Shown: one piece after another, positions 52,707 to 62,615 of the stretch
Position numbering within the stretch: position 1 is the first letter of the stretch
Layout: each line of letters begins with the position of its first letter
Source of the DNA: Acinetobacter populi
GTDB lineage: Bacteria > Pseudomonadota > Gammaproteobacteria > Pseudomonadales > Moraxellaceae
Length of the DNA: 64,000 nucleotides
Reading direction: 5' to 3'
NCBI RefSeq assembly: GCF_002174125.1
Contig: NZ_NEXX01000001.1
Coordinates: 806,001-870,000 of the forward strand
Translations under genes and position numbers: made by a program
Notes under the pieces: generated by a model
What the model saw: the letters and a program-made list of their open reading frames with translations, nothing else
Databases searched by the model: none
Told to the model about the DNA's origin: nothing

Positions 52707-53906
52707 ATGTCTATTACAATTATTGTCATCTTGGTTATTGCAATTGCAGTATTACTGGTTGTTCGTTCAAAACAGGGGCAAGATAAAGCCCCAGCAAAAA
52801 AAACGACGACCAGTAACAATAAAAAAGTTGCGAAAACCCCAAGCAAGAATACAACGCCAACCAAAGCGACTAGCACATCAACTCGGTCTGAAGCGCCAGC
52901 AAAAGCAAAAGTAGATCTTGATAATTTATTGGCAAAACTGGACTTGCTGATTGCTGATCGGGAATATGCCAAAGCAGAAGGCTTAATCAATCTATCATTA
53001 AATCAGGATCCAAATTTACCAGAGCTGTATTTTAAACTACTTAAACTGTATCAATTACAAAATGATGATTTTGCCATCAAACAATTATTTGATACTGTAC
53101 AAAAACTGAATTTAAACGAAGTCTATCAACAGCTCTTTAGTGAACATGAAATATTCAAAGAAGAGCAACTACTGGTACACAAATCCACACCAAACTCTGC
53201 CTCACCTGATGTCATCGAATTTGTAAGTCCGAACATCCCCAAGGCATCAGAGCCATCACTTGATAATGCCAAGCACATATCCCAACCCGTTGAGAAAAAC
53301 ACGCATATTGAACAAAACAATACTGTAGAGTTTGATAGCCTTGCGTTCACACCAACATCACATGATACAGTACCAGCCACTGTAGACAATAGCCTTGATT
53401 TCCATAGTACGATTAGCACAGAAAAAGTAGATGAACCTGCACTTGAATTCAAATTCGAACCACCCACCCAGTCTGAAGCAAATCAAGATACGTTAAGTCA
53501 TCAAGCCCCACTGACATTTACACTTGAGGAACAACCACTCGCTCAACCTGCCCACAATCCACTTCCAGAGTTTGAATTTAAACTAGAAACAGTCCCACAA
53601 CCGCAAACTATTGAAGAAATTCATCTGGAAGAACCTTCTGCTGTTATAGTCCCTCCAGCTCAAGTCGAGATATCACTTCAAGCTGAACCAAGTCGTACTG
53701 TTTATGCCGATCCAGAAGACCCGATTGTTCAGGCATTCCCTGTCTTAACGAATCTTAATCCAGTTGATCTGGATATCGATCTGGCAGAGCAATATATTCG
53801 TTTGGGTGAATACCGAGCTGCAAAACTCATCCTAGGTGAACAACAAACCAATGTTTCCGATCAACAAAATATAAAAATTGAACAACTCTTACAAAAGATC
53901 GCCTAA
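52707..53906 (+). CDS. fimV: FimV C-terminal part (membrane anchor and TPR/FimV domain)
   Basis: The 399-residue product begins with a membrane segment (SITIIVILVIAIAVLLVV), then a basic S/T/P/K linker. A tetratricopeptide-like region follows at about 70-145 (LDLLIADREYAKAEGLINLS), with an acidic P/E-rich linker. The FimV C-terminal domain is at about 355-395 (DLDIDLAEQYIRLGEYRAAK). It lies 2 bp after the FimV N-terminal ORF in another frame. Together the two ORFs contain all parts of FimV in order. Whether this is normal in the genus or a frameshift cannot be decided here. Confidence 0.75.
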   Translation: MSITIIVILVIAIAVLLVVRSKQGQDKAPAKKTTTSNNKKVAKTPSKNTTPTKATSTSTRSEAPAKAKVDLDNLLAKLDLLIADREYAKAEGLINLSLNQDPNLPELYFKLLKLYQLQNDDFAIKQLFDTVQKLNLNEVYQQLFSEHEIFKEEQLLVHKSTPNSASPDVIEFVSPNIPKASEPSLDNAKHISQPVEKNTHIEQNNTVEFDSLAFTPTSHDTVPATVDNSLDFHSTISTEKVDEPALEFKFEPPTQSEANQDTLSHQAPLTFTLEEQPLAQPAHNPLPEFEFKLETVPQPQTIEEIHLEEPSAVIVPPAQVEISLQAEPSRTVYADPEDPIVQAFPVLTNLNPVDLDIDLAEQYIRLGEYRAAKLILGEQQTNVSDQQNIKIEQLLQKIA

Positions 53907-53927
53907 TTAAAGCAAATCTTGTTAAAA

Positions 53928-53957
53928 TAAGCAGTTTCTAAAACTGCTTATTTTTTT
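53928..53957 (+). terminator. Terminator abutting the asparaginase start
   Basis: ATAAGCAGTTT and AAACTGCTTAT (53928-53938, 53941-53951) form a stem, though a realistic loop takes some inner bases. The T run reaches the next start codon at 53958. Confidence 0.75.
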
Positions 53958-54926
53958 ATGAATAAAATCGCCATTGTTTATATGGGGGGTACATTCGGTT
54001 GTGTGGGCTCACCTTTAACTCCCATGCCAGCACCAGATTTTCTAGAAAAACTACAGCAGTTATATTCTTCAAGAACGCAGCAACTGGATTTTTTTGCGGC
54101 ACCAGTCATTAAAGACAGCAGTGAATTAAATGCCAGTGACTGGATGGAATTAAGTTTTTTTATTCAAAAACTTAGCAAGCAATATCAAAATTTTGTATTG
54201 ATCCACGGAACTGATACCTTACATTATGCAGCTGCGTTTTTGCATCATATTTTTGCTGATAACATTCACCTGATTATTACTGGCAGTCAACATCCACTCT
54301 TATCACAAAATGGTAAGAATCTCTATCCAAATTCTGATGCATGGGAAAATCTAAATTTTGCATTAAACTCAATTTCAACGCTAAAAGCAGGCGTTTATCT
54401 CGGCTTTCATCATGCGCTTTATCATGCCAATAGCTGCTATAAAATCCATACACAGGAATTAAAAGCATTTTCAGGTTTAGAAGTCAGTGTACATTCCGCC
54501 AGTCATAGCCTGAAAGCATTACAATATTTAAAACCTGCCCATCTTGAGCTTGCCAAGAATATTCGCATACTCAATTATTACTTATCACCCGATAGTGCAG
54601 ACAATATCGTGCTGAACCTTCAGGCATTCACGCATAATCCACCCGATATTCTTATTTTGCAGGCATTCGGTTGTGGTAATTTACCTTATACAGAAAAATT
54701 AAAAACATTGCTCAATACGCTGATACAAAAGCAATGCTGGATCATCCTCAGCAGTCAGGTTTTATATGGTGAACTTTCCCATCAATATGCTGCTGGTTCA
54801 TGGCTGGCCGATCTCGATCTGGTCTTTGATCCGCATCATAGCCAAGCAGATCTCTATGCTCGTGCAGTGTTACTTTATCTACAATATCATCAACAGCAAA
54901 ACTGGCAAAAATACTGGTCAATTTAA
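53958..54926 (+). CDS. Asparaginase family protein
   Basis: The 322-residue protein has the first catalytic threonine motif YMGGTFG at about residues 8-14 and the second in LIHGTDTLHYAAAF at about 81-94. The aspartate/serine region IKDSSELNASDW lies between. It is of the type I/II L-asparaginase fold; no signal peptide is seen, so it acts in the cytoplasm. The ATG directly follows a terminator T run and lacks a Shine-Dalgarno sequence, but the conserved first strand needs this start. Confidence 0.82.
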   Translation: MNKIAIVYMGGTFGCVGSPLTPMPAPDFLEKLQQLYSSRTQQLDFFAAPVIKDSSELNASDWMELSFFIQKLSKQYQNFVLIHGTDTLHYAAAFLHHIFADNIHLIITGSQHPLLSQNGKNLYPNSDAWENLNFALNSISTLKAGVYLGFHHALYHANSCYKIHTQELKAFSGLEVSVHSASHSLKALQYLKPAHLELAKNIRILNYYLSPDSADNIVLNLQAFTHNPPDILILQAFGCGNLPYTEKLKTLLNTLIQKQCWIILSSQVLYGELSHQYAAGSWLADLDLVFDPHHSQADLYARAVLLYLQYHQQQNWQKYWSI

Positions 54927-54935
54927 GGATTCATC

Positions 54936-55733
54936 ATGCAGCGTTATGCAATCGGCATTGAGTTTTGTGGCACCCGTTTTAAAGGCTGGCAAACACAGCA
55001 AAGTGGTGTACGCAGTATTCAACAAACCATTGAACAGGTTCTAAGTAAAATTGCAGATGAACCGATCACAATTCATGGTGCAGGTCGTACCGATGCTGGT
55101 GTACATGCGACCAATATGGTTGCACATTTCGATACGCATGCGATTCGTCCAGAACGCGGCTGGTTGATGGGTGCCAATTCACAATTGCCAAAAGATATTG
55201 CCATTCAGTGGATTCAACCAATGGATATGGACTTCCACGCGCGTTTTAAAGCCTGTGCGCGTCGCTATCGCTATGTGGTCTATCATGCGCCACATCGTCC
55301 TGCATTATTATGGGGACAGGTGACCCATGCCTATTATCCGCTGAATATTGCAAAAATGATTGAAGCAGCCAAAAAATTCGAAGGCACACATAATTTTGAA
55401 ACCTTCCGTGCTGCTGCCTGTCAATCCAATCAGCCAGTGCGGCATGTCAAACATTGCCGTTTATTCCAACATGGTGCTTTTCTGGTATTGGATATTCAGG
55501 CAGATGGTTTTCTGCATCATATGGTGCGTAATATCATGGGATGCCTACTGGAAATTGGGCAGGAACAATATGATATTGACCATATTGACACCATGTTTGC
55601 AGCACAAGACAGACGTGCAGCCGGTGTTACCGCCCCACCTCATGGCTTGTATTTTATCCATGCCGATTATCCACCACAATTCCAGTTACCTAAAAGACCT
55701 CTTGGCCCACTTTGGCTGAATCTACCAGAATAA
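54936..55733 (+). CDS. truA: tRNA pseudouridine synthase A
   Basis: The 265-residue protein has the catalytic aspartate in GAGRTDAGVHATNMVAHF at about residues 48-65. The later motifs DFHARFKACARRYRYVVYHA and DGFLHHMVRNIMGCLLEIG are also present. It modifies U38-U40 in tRNA anticodon stems. AAGGATTC precedes the ATG. The downstream neighbour is reverse-oriented. Confidence 0.97.
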   Translation: MQRYAIGIEFCGTRFKGWQTQQSGVRSIQQTIEQVLSKIADEPITIHGAGRTDAGVHATNMVAHFDTHAIRPERGWLMGANSQLPKDIAIQWIQPMDMDFHARFKACARRYRYVVYHAPHRPALLWGQVTHAYYPLNIAKMIEAAKKFEGTHNFETFRAAACQSNQPVRHVKHCRLFQHGAFLVLDIQADGFLHHMVRNIMGCLLEIGQEQYDIDHIDTMFAAQDRRAAGVTAPPHGLYFIHADYPPQFQLPKRPLGPLWLNLPE

Positions 55734-55784
55734 AAGCCATTTTTGCATGCAACCGCAAAAGCGAGATATGCAGTCAATATCTAA

Positions 55785-56807
55785 CTACTTGGACGAAGAA
55801 ACTACCTGTTTACGTTTACGATATTCAACAGGTGTTTCATTGGTCCAGCGTTTGAATGCACGATAGAATGTACTTGGTTCGGAAAAACCGGTGAGATACA
55901 CAATTCTTTCCACACTTTCATTGGTATTTGCCAATAATTTTTTTGCCAGACGACAGCGATAATCCGAAAGAATCTGTTGAAAACTGGTATCGGCTTCACT
56001 CAGTTGGGTACGCAGACGCCGTGGTGTAATATTCAATTGTGTGGCAACCGTTTCCAGTGTCGTATCACCACTTTCCAGTGTTGCACCGATTGCACGTCGA
56101 ACCTCACCCACCAAATCGTAGCGTGCCAACTCTTGTAATTTTTCGACGGCAAGTTGCTCATGTAACTGTAAAAGCTCGGGTTCTGCTTGCCAGAGTGGAT
56201 AATCCAGAATAGCGTGATCAAAATAAATTCTGGTTTCTTTTTGGCCAAGGCTTACAGGACAATCATAAACCCGTAAATATTCTTCATCACTCGCCCCTTC
56301 ACTAAAGTTGAAATCAATAAATGTCGGTTGAAAACGGCCTTCCGTAACAAATTTAAAGAAACGCAATACACCTGACATAAAACATTCAGAAAAATGACGA
56401 TTTACTTTTTGATCGGCAGTTTGTTGAACACAATTGGTCAGATAACAATGTGCTTCATTAATCACCAGTTCTGCTTTTAATGCATCACTGATCAGACGTT
56501 GATAAGCCAAAGCACGTTTAAGGCCAGCACCAAAGTTTCCACTGCTGATAAACAGATGTTCAATCACCTGACCTCGATACAATGGCAAATATTCACCCAA
56601 ATGCAATCCAATATCGGGATCATGCGTGACTTCTTCCAGCGCATTCCAAAAAGCACTTTGGGCACTAAATGGTGTCCGTGCATTTATTCCCAATTGACCT
56701 AAAGCAACACCAGCTTTATTTAGAATTTCTTCTGTAGGGAGTCCTGCCCGTCGCATTGCCTGATAACCCAAACGTAGAACAACTGACGCATCTGTTAACT
56801 GCCCCAT
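55785..56807 (-). CDS. AraC-family transcriptional regulator
   Basis: The 340-residue protein has an N-terminal arabinose-binding-like domain (about 10-195), as in OruR/ArgR-type AraC regulators. A C-terminal double helix-turn-helix follows at about 235-335 (LNITPRRLRTQLSEADTSFQ, LAKKLLANTNESVERIVYLT, GFSEPSTFYRAFKRWTNETP). The effector and targets are unknown; no catabolic operon is adjacent. Confidence 0.9.
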   Translation of the reverse strand: MGQLTDASVVLRLGYQAMRRAGLPTEEILNKAGVALGQLGINARTPFSAQSAFWNALEEVTHDPDIGLHLGEYLPLYRGQVIEHLFISSGNFGAGLKRALAYQRLISDALKAELVINEAHCYLTNCVQQTADQKVNRHFSECFMSGVLRFFKFVTEGRFQPTFIDFNFSEGASDEEYLRVYDCPVSLGQKETRIYFDHAILDYPLWQAEPELLQLHEQLAVEKLQELARYDLVGEVRRAIGATLESGDTTLETVATQLNITPRRLRTQLSEADTSFQQILSDYRCRLAKKLLANTNESVERIVYLTGFSEPSTFYRAFKRWTNETPVEYRKRKQVVSSSK

Positions 56808-56980
56808 GATTTTCTTCCTTACTTAATCATGTTGAAATATATCCACTTTCATCTATATTAGATTACCCACTATTGACCAAACTGACAACGTATTAAGCTA
56901 CAATTTTCAAGATAAATTTAAGCGCTTTATGTAAAAATTTTACAATTTAAAAATCTGTTGCGCTTTAAATAACATATAAC

Positions 56981-57009
56981 TTGAGATATTTGATTTTTTT
57001 GGCTATAAT
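56981..57009 (+). promoter_or_regulatory. Promoter of infA
   Basis: TTGAGA (56981-56986), a 17-bp spacer and TATAAT (57004-57009), 35 bp before the start codon. Confidence 0.8.
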
Positions 57010-57043
57010 TTGCGCCTGTAATTTTTAACAAATCAGGTAGGCT

Positions 57044-57265
57044 ATGGCCAATAAAGAAGAGCTCATTGAGTTCGAAGGCGTTGTCACCGAAACGCTTCCT
57101 AATACCATGTTCCGTGTCCGTTTAGAAAATGGTCATGAAGTTATTGCGCATATCTCTGGCAAAATGCGTAAGCACTATATCCGTATCCTTACAGGAGATA
57201 GTGTTAAAGTTGAAATGACGCCTTATGACTTAAGCAAAGGTCGTATCACGTATCGTGCGCGTTGA
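57044..57265 (+). CDS. infA: Translation initiation factor IF-1
   Basis: The 73-residue OB-fold protein begins [20 protein letters not shown] and has the typical [20 protein letters not shown] and the end [13 protein letters not shown]. It binds the ribosomal A site during initiation. A good promoter precedes it and a terminator follows. Confidence 0.98.
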   Translation: MANKEELIEFEGVVTETLPNTMFRVRLENGHEVIAHISGKMRKHYIRILTGDSVKVEMTPYDLSKGRITYRAR

Positions 57266-57303
57266 TTCTATCAACCTCTATTCAACTTAAGCCAAATTCT
57301 AAA

Positions 57304-57331
57304 AAGCTACATTCTACAATGTGGCTTTTTT
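57304..57331 (+). terminator. Terminator of infA
   Basis: AGCTACATT pairs with AATGTGGCT (one G-U pair) around CTAC, followed by TTTTTT. Confidence 0.85.
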
Positions 57332-57397
57332 ATTTATCCGCTATTATCAACTTTATTTATCCGCTATAATCAACTTTATTTATCCGCTATAATCAAC
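57329..57397. repeat. Three tandem 23-bp repeats
   Basis: The unit TTTATTTATCCGCTATAATC plus AAC occurs at 57329, 57352 and 57375. Copies 2 and 3 are identical; copy 1 has one T for A (CTATTATC). Copies 2 and 3 contain TATAAT, a possible -10 element for the gene at 57422. Confidence 0.95.
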
Positions 57398-57421
57398 AAA
57401 AGCATACTAACGAGCAAAACA

Positions 57422-57829
57422 ATGACAAAAACCATTCTTGTATTTTTCTACACAACCACAATATTTCTTCTCACGGGATGTATGCATAGCAGTCTGCAAC
57501 ATCAGAACTTTACTGCCTACTTAGATCAATTTATTGGTCAACCCAAAGAAACCATCCTTGCCAAAGCTGACTTTAAAACATTTGGTTTTGATACAACAAC
57601 CCCAACTTTGCAAAATAAAAATCAAATTGTCTATACTATTATCCGCCCATTAAATATTCCCCTACCAATCCCGGTTGAAACAGGAAATTCAGGGGGTTCA
57701 GGTGGTAGAATATCTACAAACACAGCTTCTTTAGCAAATTCATATCAAATGAATGTAACCTGCAATATCATTTTTCATCTGGAAAATAACATTGCGACCA
57801 AATGGGAAAGTAAAGGTAAAGCCTGCTAA
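57422..57829 (+). CDS. Small lipoprotein of unknown function
   Basis: The 135-residue product has a lipoprotein signal with LLTGCMH (cysteine at about residue 20). The mature part includes LDQFIGQPKETILAKADFKT and a GNSGGSGGR stretch, then ends KWESKGKAC. The pattern resembles small outer membrane lipoproteins with a SmpA-like start, but no family is clear. Tandem repeats before it may set expression. Confidence 0.7.
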   Translation: MTKTILVFFYTTTIFLLTGCMHSSLQHQNFTAYLDQFIGQPKETILAKADFKTFGFDTTTPTLQNKNQIVYTIIRPLNIPLPIPVETGNSGGSGGRISTNTASLANSYQMNVTCNIIFHLENNIATKWESKGKAC

Positions 57830-57844
57830 TCTGACATAAAACAA

Positions 57845-57870
57845 AAAACGCAGCCTAAAGACTGCGTTTT
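57845..57870. terminator. Bidirectional terminator
   Basis: AAAACGCAG pairs with CTGCGTTTT around CCTAAAGA, between the lipoprotein gene and the converging leuB gene. Confidence 0.85.
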
Positions 57871-57899
57871 ATCAACTATTTTAAAGTTAAATCAATAAA

Positions 57900-58979
57900 T
57901 TAAGCCAGAGCAGCAACCACGGCTTCACCCATCTCTTGCGTGCCAATCTTAGTTGTGCCTTCAGAGACAATATCCGCGGTACGTAAGCCCTGATCCAACA
58001 CCTGACCGACTGCATCTTCAATGGCTTTGGCCGCAGTTTCTTCACGGAAGGTATAACGCAATAACATTGCAACTGACAAAATGGTCGCCAGAGGGTTTGC
58101 AACATTTTGTCCCGCGATATCAGGCGCCGAACCATGACAAGGTTCATACATGCCTTTGCCATTCTCATCCAGCGATGCAGAAGGCAACATTCCGATTGAG
58201 CCAGTCAACATGGCTGCTTCATCAGATAAAATATCACCGAATAAATTACCGGTCACAATCACGTCAAATTGTTTTGGCGCACGTACCAGTTGCATGGCTG
58301 CATTATCCACATACATATGTGAAAGCTGAATGTCTGGATAATGTTCGTCTTTTAGTGCAGTTACGGTTTGTTTCCAAAGTTCGGTCACTTCGAGTACATT
58401 GGCTTTATCCACTGAACAAACTTTTCCGCCACGTAAACCTGCCAATTCAAACGCAACTTTGGCAATCCGTTTGATTTCAGATTCGGAATAAACATCGGTG
58501 TTATAGCCTTGTTTTTCGCCATTCTCAAGTTCACGAATGCCTCGAGGTTGACCAAAATAAATACCGCCAGTCAATTCACGAACAATCAAAATATCCAGAC
58601 CTGCCACAATTTCAGGCTTTAAGCTGGACGCATCGGCAAGCTGTGGATATAAGATCGCAGGACGGAGATTGGCAAATAAATTAAGTTCACTACGAATTTT
58701 TAATAGACCACGTTCCGGACGGATTGAACGCTCAATGGTATCCCATTTTGGACCACCAACGGCCCCCAATAAAATCGCATCGGCTTTTTGCGCCTGTGCA
58801 CTGGTTACCGCAGGATAAGGCTCGCCATGTGCATCAATGGCTGCACCACCAAGTAATCCATGTTCCCAAGTCAAACCTAAATTATATTTTTCATTGACTG
58901 CACTTAATACTTTTTCGGCAGCTGCGACAATTTCGGGACCAATACCATCGCCATCTAAAATTAAAATATGTTTCGTCAT
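57900..58979 (-). CDS. leuB: 3-isopropylmalate dehydrogenase
   Basis: The 359-residue product (start ATG 58979, [20 protein letters not shown]) has the substrate-binding [14 protein letters not shown] and LYANLRP-like [10 protein letters not shown]. DxxxM motifs for metal and the end [20 protein letters not shown] are present. It oxidises 3-isopropylmalate for leucine synthesis. It is last in the order leuC-leuD-(lipoprotein)-leuB. Confidence 0.97.
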   Translation of the reverse strand: MTKHILILDGDGIGPEIVAAAEKVLSAVNEKYNLGLTWEHGLLGGAAIDAHGEPYPAVTSAQAQKADAILLGAVGGPKWDTIERSIRPERGLLKIRSELNLFANLRPAILYPQLADASSLKPEIVAGLDILIVRELTGGIYFGQPRGIRELENGEKQGYNTDVYSESEIKRIAKVAFELAGLRGGKVCSVDKANVLEVTELWKQTVTALKDEHYPDIQLSHMYVDNAAMQLVRAPKQFDVIVTGNLFGDILSDEAAMLTGSIGMLPSASLDENGKGMYEPCHGSAPDIAGQNVANPLATILSVAMLLRYTFREETAAKAIEDAVGQVLDQGLRTADIVSEGTTKIGTQEMGEAVVAALA

Positions 58980-59037
58980 TTTAAAGTCCAATTGTGATGT
59001 GTTTTACACACGGTTCTTAAGGGCTGACCCATCAACC

Positions 59038-59607
59038 CTAAATACGTTGTTCTACAAATTCACCTAAACCTGTCACCACATTAAATGGTCGGCAGAAACG
59101 TCGTAAGGCAATATTGTCTTGTAAGAGGTCGACACAAAGCGCACCAGGCATTGCGACATTAAGCAAGGAACCATTACTTACAGCCTTTTGGCGGAACATC
59201 ATTAACTTATATTCATGACCTGCCAAAAAACTGTGGATCAAGTGAAACTTTTCTGCTCGCTGATTCGAAACCGGATAAAATCTTACCGCCACCTCATGCT
59301 CTCCCGGAATCAGGGAAAGCGCATATTGGTGATTAGTGGAAAAGACTGAACCTTCCAAACGAACCATACCTCGTTCAATCGCCTGCTTAGTTGGACGATG
59401 GGTTTGCTCATCGATGACTGTCACATCATCCACTCTTGCAAAATCACAGCCTTGTGCTGCTGCACAAGATAAATACAGCGTATTTAACTCTGAATGTGGC
59501 TGTTGCAAGATTTTATAGGCATCCACCACCGTATTTGTGCTTTGACATCCAGTAAGTAACATCATTGCACCTAAAAACCACGCAGTGAAATATGCGACAC
59601 GCATCAT
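59038..59607 (-). CDS. Lipoprotein between leuD and leuB
   Basis: The 189-residue product is taken from ATG 59607, with AGGA 7 bases upstream; the longer ATG 59622 lacks such a signal. The lipobox LLTGCQS puts the cysteine near residue 20. The mature part has SLIPGEHEVAVRFYPVS, a short carbohydrate-binding-like or PEGA-type segment. It interrupts the leu gene row and may be co-transcribed with leuB. Function unknown. Confidence 0.7.
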   Translation of the reverse strand: MMRVAYFTAWFLGAMMLLTGCQSTNTVVDAYKILQQPHSELNTLYLSCAAAQGCDFARVDDVTVIDEQTHRPTKQAIERGMVRLEGSVFSTNHQYALSLIPGEHEVAVRFYPVSNQRAEKFHLIHSFLAGHEYKLMMFRQKAVSNGSLLNVAMPGALCVDLLQDNIALRRFCRPFNVVTGLGEFVEQRI

Positions 59608-59711
59608 GTGTATCCTACTCATGTGTAGCATTGGACTTTTAAATATCAACGCTCATCTTATCAAGATGTGTTTCGGATAGCTATGCTTGCCGCACGCTGT
59701 TTACAAATTCT

Positions 59712-60362
59712 TTAGTCCTGAATTTCCTGAAATACCCATGGGCGTGACTGTTTGGCCTGACTTTCAAATGCACGAATCGCATCTGCATCCTGTAAGGTTA
59801 AACCAATATCATCCAAACCATTTAACAAGCAATGTTTGCGAAATGGATCAACCTCAAAAGTAAATACTTGTCCAGATGGGGTACGAACTTCCTGTGCAGC
59901 CAAATCAACAGTCAATTGATAACCTTCTGTCGCTTCACATTCTTTAAATAACTGATCAACTTCAGCTTCAGTCAAAATGACTGGCAACATGCCATTTTTA
60001 AAACTGTTGTTAAAGAAAATATCGGCATAACTTGGCGCAATCACAGTACGGAAACCATATTCACTCAATGCCCAAGGCGCATGTTCACGACTCGAACCAC
60101 AACCAAAATTGGTACGCGCCAAAAGAATGGTTGAACCTTGATAGCGCGGCTGATTTAATACAAAATCCGGATTTTTAGGACGTTTAGAAATATCCTGTCC
60201 CAGATAACCTTCATCCAGATAACGCAACTCATCAAATAAATTATCACCAAAACCAGTGCGTTTAATCGATTTTAAAAACTGTTTTGGAATGATTAAATCG
60301 GTATCGACATTGGCACGGTCTAATGGTGCAACAATACCTTGTTCAACTGTATATGCTTTCAT
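59712..60362 (-). CDS. leuD: 3-isopropylmalate dehydratase small subunit
   Basis: The 216-residue protein has [20 protein letters not shown] at the start and the swivel motif [15 protein letters not shown]. With LeuC it isomerises 2- to 3-isopropylmalate. It starts 12 bp after leuC. Confidence 0.97.
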   Translation of the reverse strand: MKAYTVEQGIVAPLDRANVDTDLIIPKQFLKSIKRTGFGDNLFDELRYLDEGYLGQDISKRPKNPDFVLNQPRYQGSTILLARTNFGCGSSREHAPWALSEYGFRTVIAPSYADIFFNNSFKNGMLPVILTEAEVDQLFKECEATEGYQLTVDLAAQEVRTPSGQVFTFEVDPFRKHCLLNGLDDIGLTLQDADAIRAFESQAKQSRPWVFQEIQD

Positions 60363-60374
60363 GGTTTTGTTCCC

Positions 60375-61793
60375 TTAGAATGTCCGAACATCAACAAAAT
60401 GACCCGCAATCGCTGCCGCAGCAGCCATAGCTGGACTAACCAAATGGGTACGACCACCATTGCCCTGACGACCTTCAAAGTTACGGTTAGATGTTGAGGC
60501 ACAATGCTCGCCCGGCTGTAATTTATCAGCATTCATTGCCAAGCACATCGAACAGCCCGGTTCACGCCACTCAAAACCCGCTTCCAAAAAGACTTTATCC
60601 AAACCTTCTTGTTCTGCCTGTTGTTTTACCAAACCAGAACCCGGAACAACCATTGCCTGTTTAATGCTACCCGCAACTTTACGGCCTTTCACGACTTCGG
60701 CAGCGGCACGAATATCTTCAATACGGGAATTGGTACAGGAACCGATAAAGACCCGATCCAGTTGAATATCTGCCAAGGCCTGACCTGCATTTAAGCCCAT
60801 ATATTGATAAGCCCGTGTCCAGTCATTACGCTGCACGTCATCTTTGGCCTGTTCCAAAGTAGGAACAGCTTGTGATACAGGAATCACCATTTCTGGTGAA
60901 GTGCCCCACGACACTTGCGGTTCAATCTCTTCACCTTGTAACACCACCACAGTATCAAATTCTGCGTCTTCATCAGAATGCAATGTGTTCCAATAAGCAA
61001 CAGCCTTATCCCAGTCCTCACCTTTCGGTGCATATGGACGACCTTTTACATATTCAATTGTTTTTTCATCAACAGCAACCAGACCCACGCGCGCACCAGC
61101 TTCAATCGCCATATTACACACGGTCATGCGTCCTTCAATCGACATATCGCGGAATACCTGACCACCAAATTCAATGGCATGTCCTGTTCCGCCTGCGGTA
61201 CCAATCTTGCCAATAATAGCCAACACCACATCTTTTGATGTCACACCTTTACCCAGTTTGCCATCAACACGCACCAGCATGTTTTTCATTTTTTTCTGAA
61301 CCAGACACTGGGTTGCCAAGACGTGTTCAACTTCAGATGTACCAATCCCGTGTGCCAAACAGCCAAAAGCACCATGTGTCGCAGTATGTGAATCCCCACA
61401 AACAACTGTCATTCCCGGTAAAGTCAAACCTTGTTCCGGTCCAACCACATGTGCAATCCCTTGACGAATATCATTAATGGCAAATTCAACAATGTTAAAT
61501 GTCTTACAATTATCATCCAGTGTTTGTACCTGAATACGGGATGTATCATCTTCAATCCCGGCAATGCCCTGTTCACGTTCTTTTTTAGACGTTGGAACAT
61601 TATGATCAGGGGTAGCAATGTTGGCACTTAACCGCCATGGTTGGCGTCCGGCAAGCTCTAATCCTTCAAATGCCTGTGGTGAAGTCACTTCATGTAATAA
61701 ATGGCGGTCGATATAAATCAGACTTGAACCATCATCACGTTGTTTGACCAAATGATCATTCCATAATTTGTCATATAAGGTTTTGCCTGCCAT
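60375..61793 (-). CDS. leuC: 3-isopropylmalate dehydratase large subunit
   Basis: The 472-residue protein has the aconitase-type iron-sulfur cysteines in [14 protein letters not shown] and [27 protein letters not shown] and the end [15 protein letters not shown] are typical. It heads the leuC-leuD row; the upstream region is a long AT-rich gap. Confidence 0.97.
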   Translation of the reverse strand: MAGKTLYDKLWNDHLVKQRDDGSSLIYIDRHLLHEVTSPQAFEGLELAGRQPWRLSANIATPDHNVPTSKKEREQGIAGIEDDTSRIQVQTLDDNCKTFNIVEFAINDIRQGIAHVVGPEQGLTLPGMTVVCGDSHTATHGAFGCLAHGIGTSEVEHVLATQCLVQKKMKNMLVRVDGKLGKGVTSKDVVLAIIGKIGTAGGTGHAIEFGGQVFRDMSIEGRMTVCNMAIEAGARVGLVAVDEKTIEYVKGRPYAPKGEDWDKAVAYWNTLHSDEDAEFDTVVVLQGEEIEPQVSWGTSPEMVIPVSQAVPTLEQAKDDVQRNDWTRAYQYMGLNAGQALADIQLDRVFIGSCTNSRIEDIRAAAEVVKGRKVAGSIKQAMVVPGSGLVKQQAEQEGLDKVFLEAGFEWREPGCSMCLAMNADKLQPGEHCASTSNRNFEGRQGNGGRTHLVSPAMAAAAAIAGHFVDVRTF

Positions 61794-62231
61794 ATCGTCG
61801 CCTCCATTGTGCTACATCGGACTGGGTATATATTTTATGATTATGAAGTATAGAGGATTTAAAAACATAAAACTAATTTATCATTTTTATGTATTAAAAA
61901 ACTTTTTGAAATATATTTCTAAATCATTAGTCAATTTCACAACAAATCAATAGAAGCGAGGGAAACAGGTGCTGATTTTCTAATGGTATCGAAAATTGCA
62001 CAGGCTTTAGATCTTCGCGCTGCTTGTTTATATAGATGATGATATTTTTATGAATTATTAAAAATATCAATTGTTTGATGAAAATTATCTTGAATATACA
62101 TACCAGTTGTATCACACAAATGATAATCAATCTATTTTTCAAATAAAAAACATTAATATTATCGGTTTTTAAAATTATTCAACTGGCCTTATATTTCCCT
62201 TTATCAACAGATCATTGCGGAGAGAAACATC
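61794..62231. other. AT-rich gap upstream of leuC, no gene recognised
   Basis: The gap holds the leuC promoter (minus) and the DUF2061 promoter (plus). A reverse frame at 61927-62142 is AT-rich and low in complexity and looks spurious. No leucine-rich leader peptide with a terminator was recognised. Confidence 0.4.
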
Positions 62232-62489
62232 ATGGCACATATTCAGCATTTTATTCAGAATAATCAGCGTACCTTAAAAAAGACCTTAAGCTATTACATC
62301 ATGCACATTAGCATTGCAATGTTAGTCGCTTATGTTGTCACAGGCAATCTGTGGATCGCCATGACTTTAAGTTTACTTGAACCTACCGTTCAGGCAGTTG
62401 CATTTTTCTTTCATGAGAAAGTATGGGCAATCAAACCTGCCAAAACGGAACAAATACCCAATCAACAGGACATGATCACGCAACACTAA
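62232..62489 (+). CDS. DUF2061 family membrane protein
   Basis: The 85-residue product has two hydrophobic segments (HISIAMLVAYVVTGNLWIAM and LSLLEPTVQAVAFFFHEKVW). It carries the family's K-T-x-SY...H-EK-W pattern. Function unknown. GCGGAGAG precedes the ATG. Confidence 0.8.
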   Translation: MAHIQHFIQNNQRTLKKTLSYYIMHISIAMLVAYVVTGNLWIAMTLSLLEPTVQAVAFFFHEKVWAIKPAKTEQIPNQQDMITQH

Positions 62490-62527
62490 AATACTGTGAT
62501 ATCTGTTGTCTCTCTTTTTTTAACTTA

Positions 62528-62558
62528 AAAGGCAATCTGGAATTTTTAGATTGCCTTT
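62528..62558 (+). terminator. Terminator of the DUF2061 gene
   Basis: AAAGGCAATCT pairs with AGATTGCCTTT around GGAATTTTT. Confidence 0.8.
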
Positions 62559-62615
62559 CTTCCAAATTCATTAGATGATCCTATAAATACAGCCAAAAAT
62601 TATTTCTTTTAAATT

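Noticed and set aside
57329..57397. CRISPR-like array
   Set aside because: The copies are directly tandem with no spacers and only three units, so this is a simple tandem repeat.
61927..62142. Reverse ORF of 71 codons upstream of leuC as a leu leader peptide
   Set aside because: Isoleucine/lysine-rich because of AT richness, no leucine run and no attenuator hairpin near leuC.
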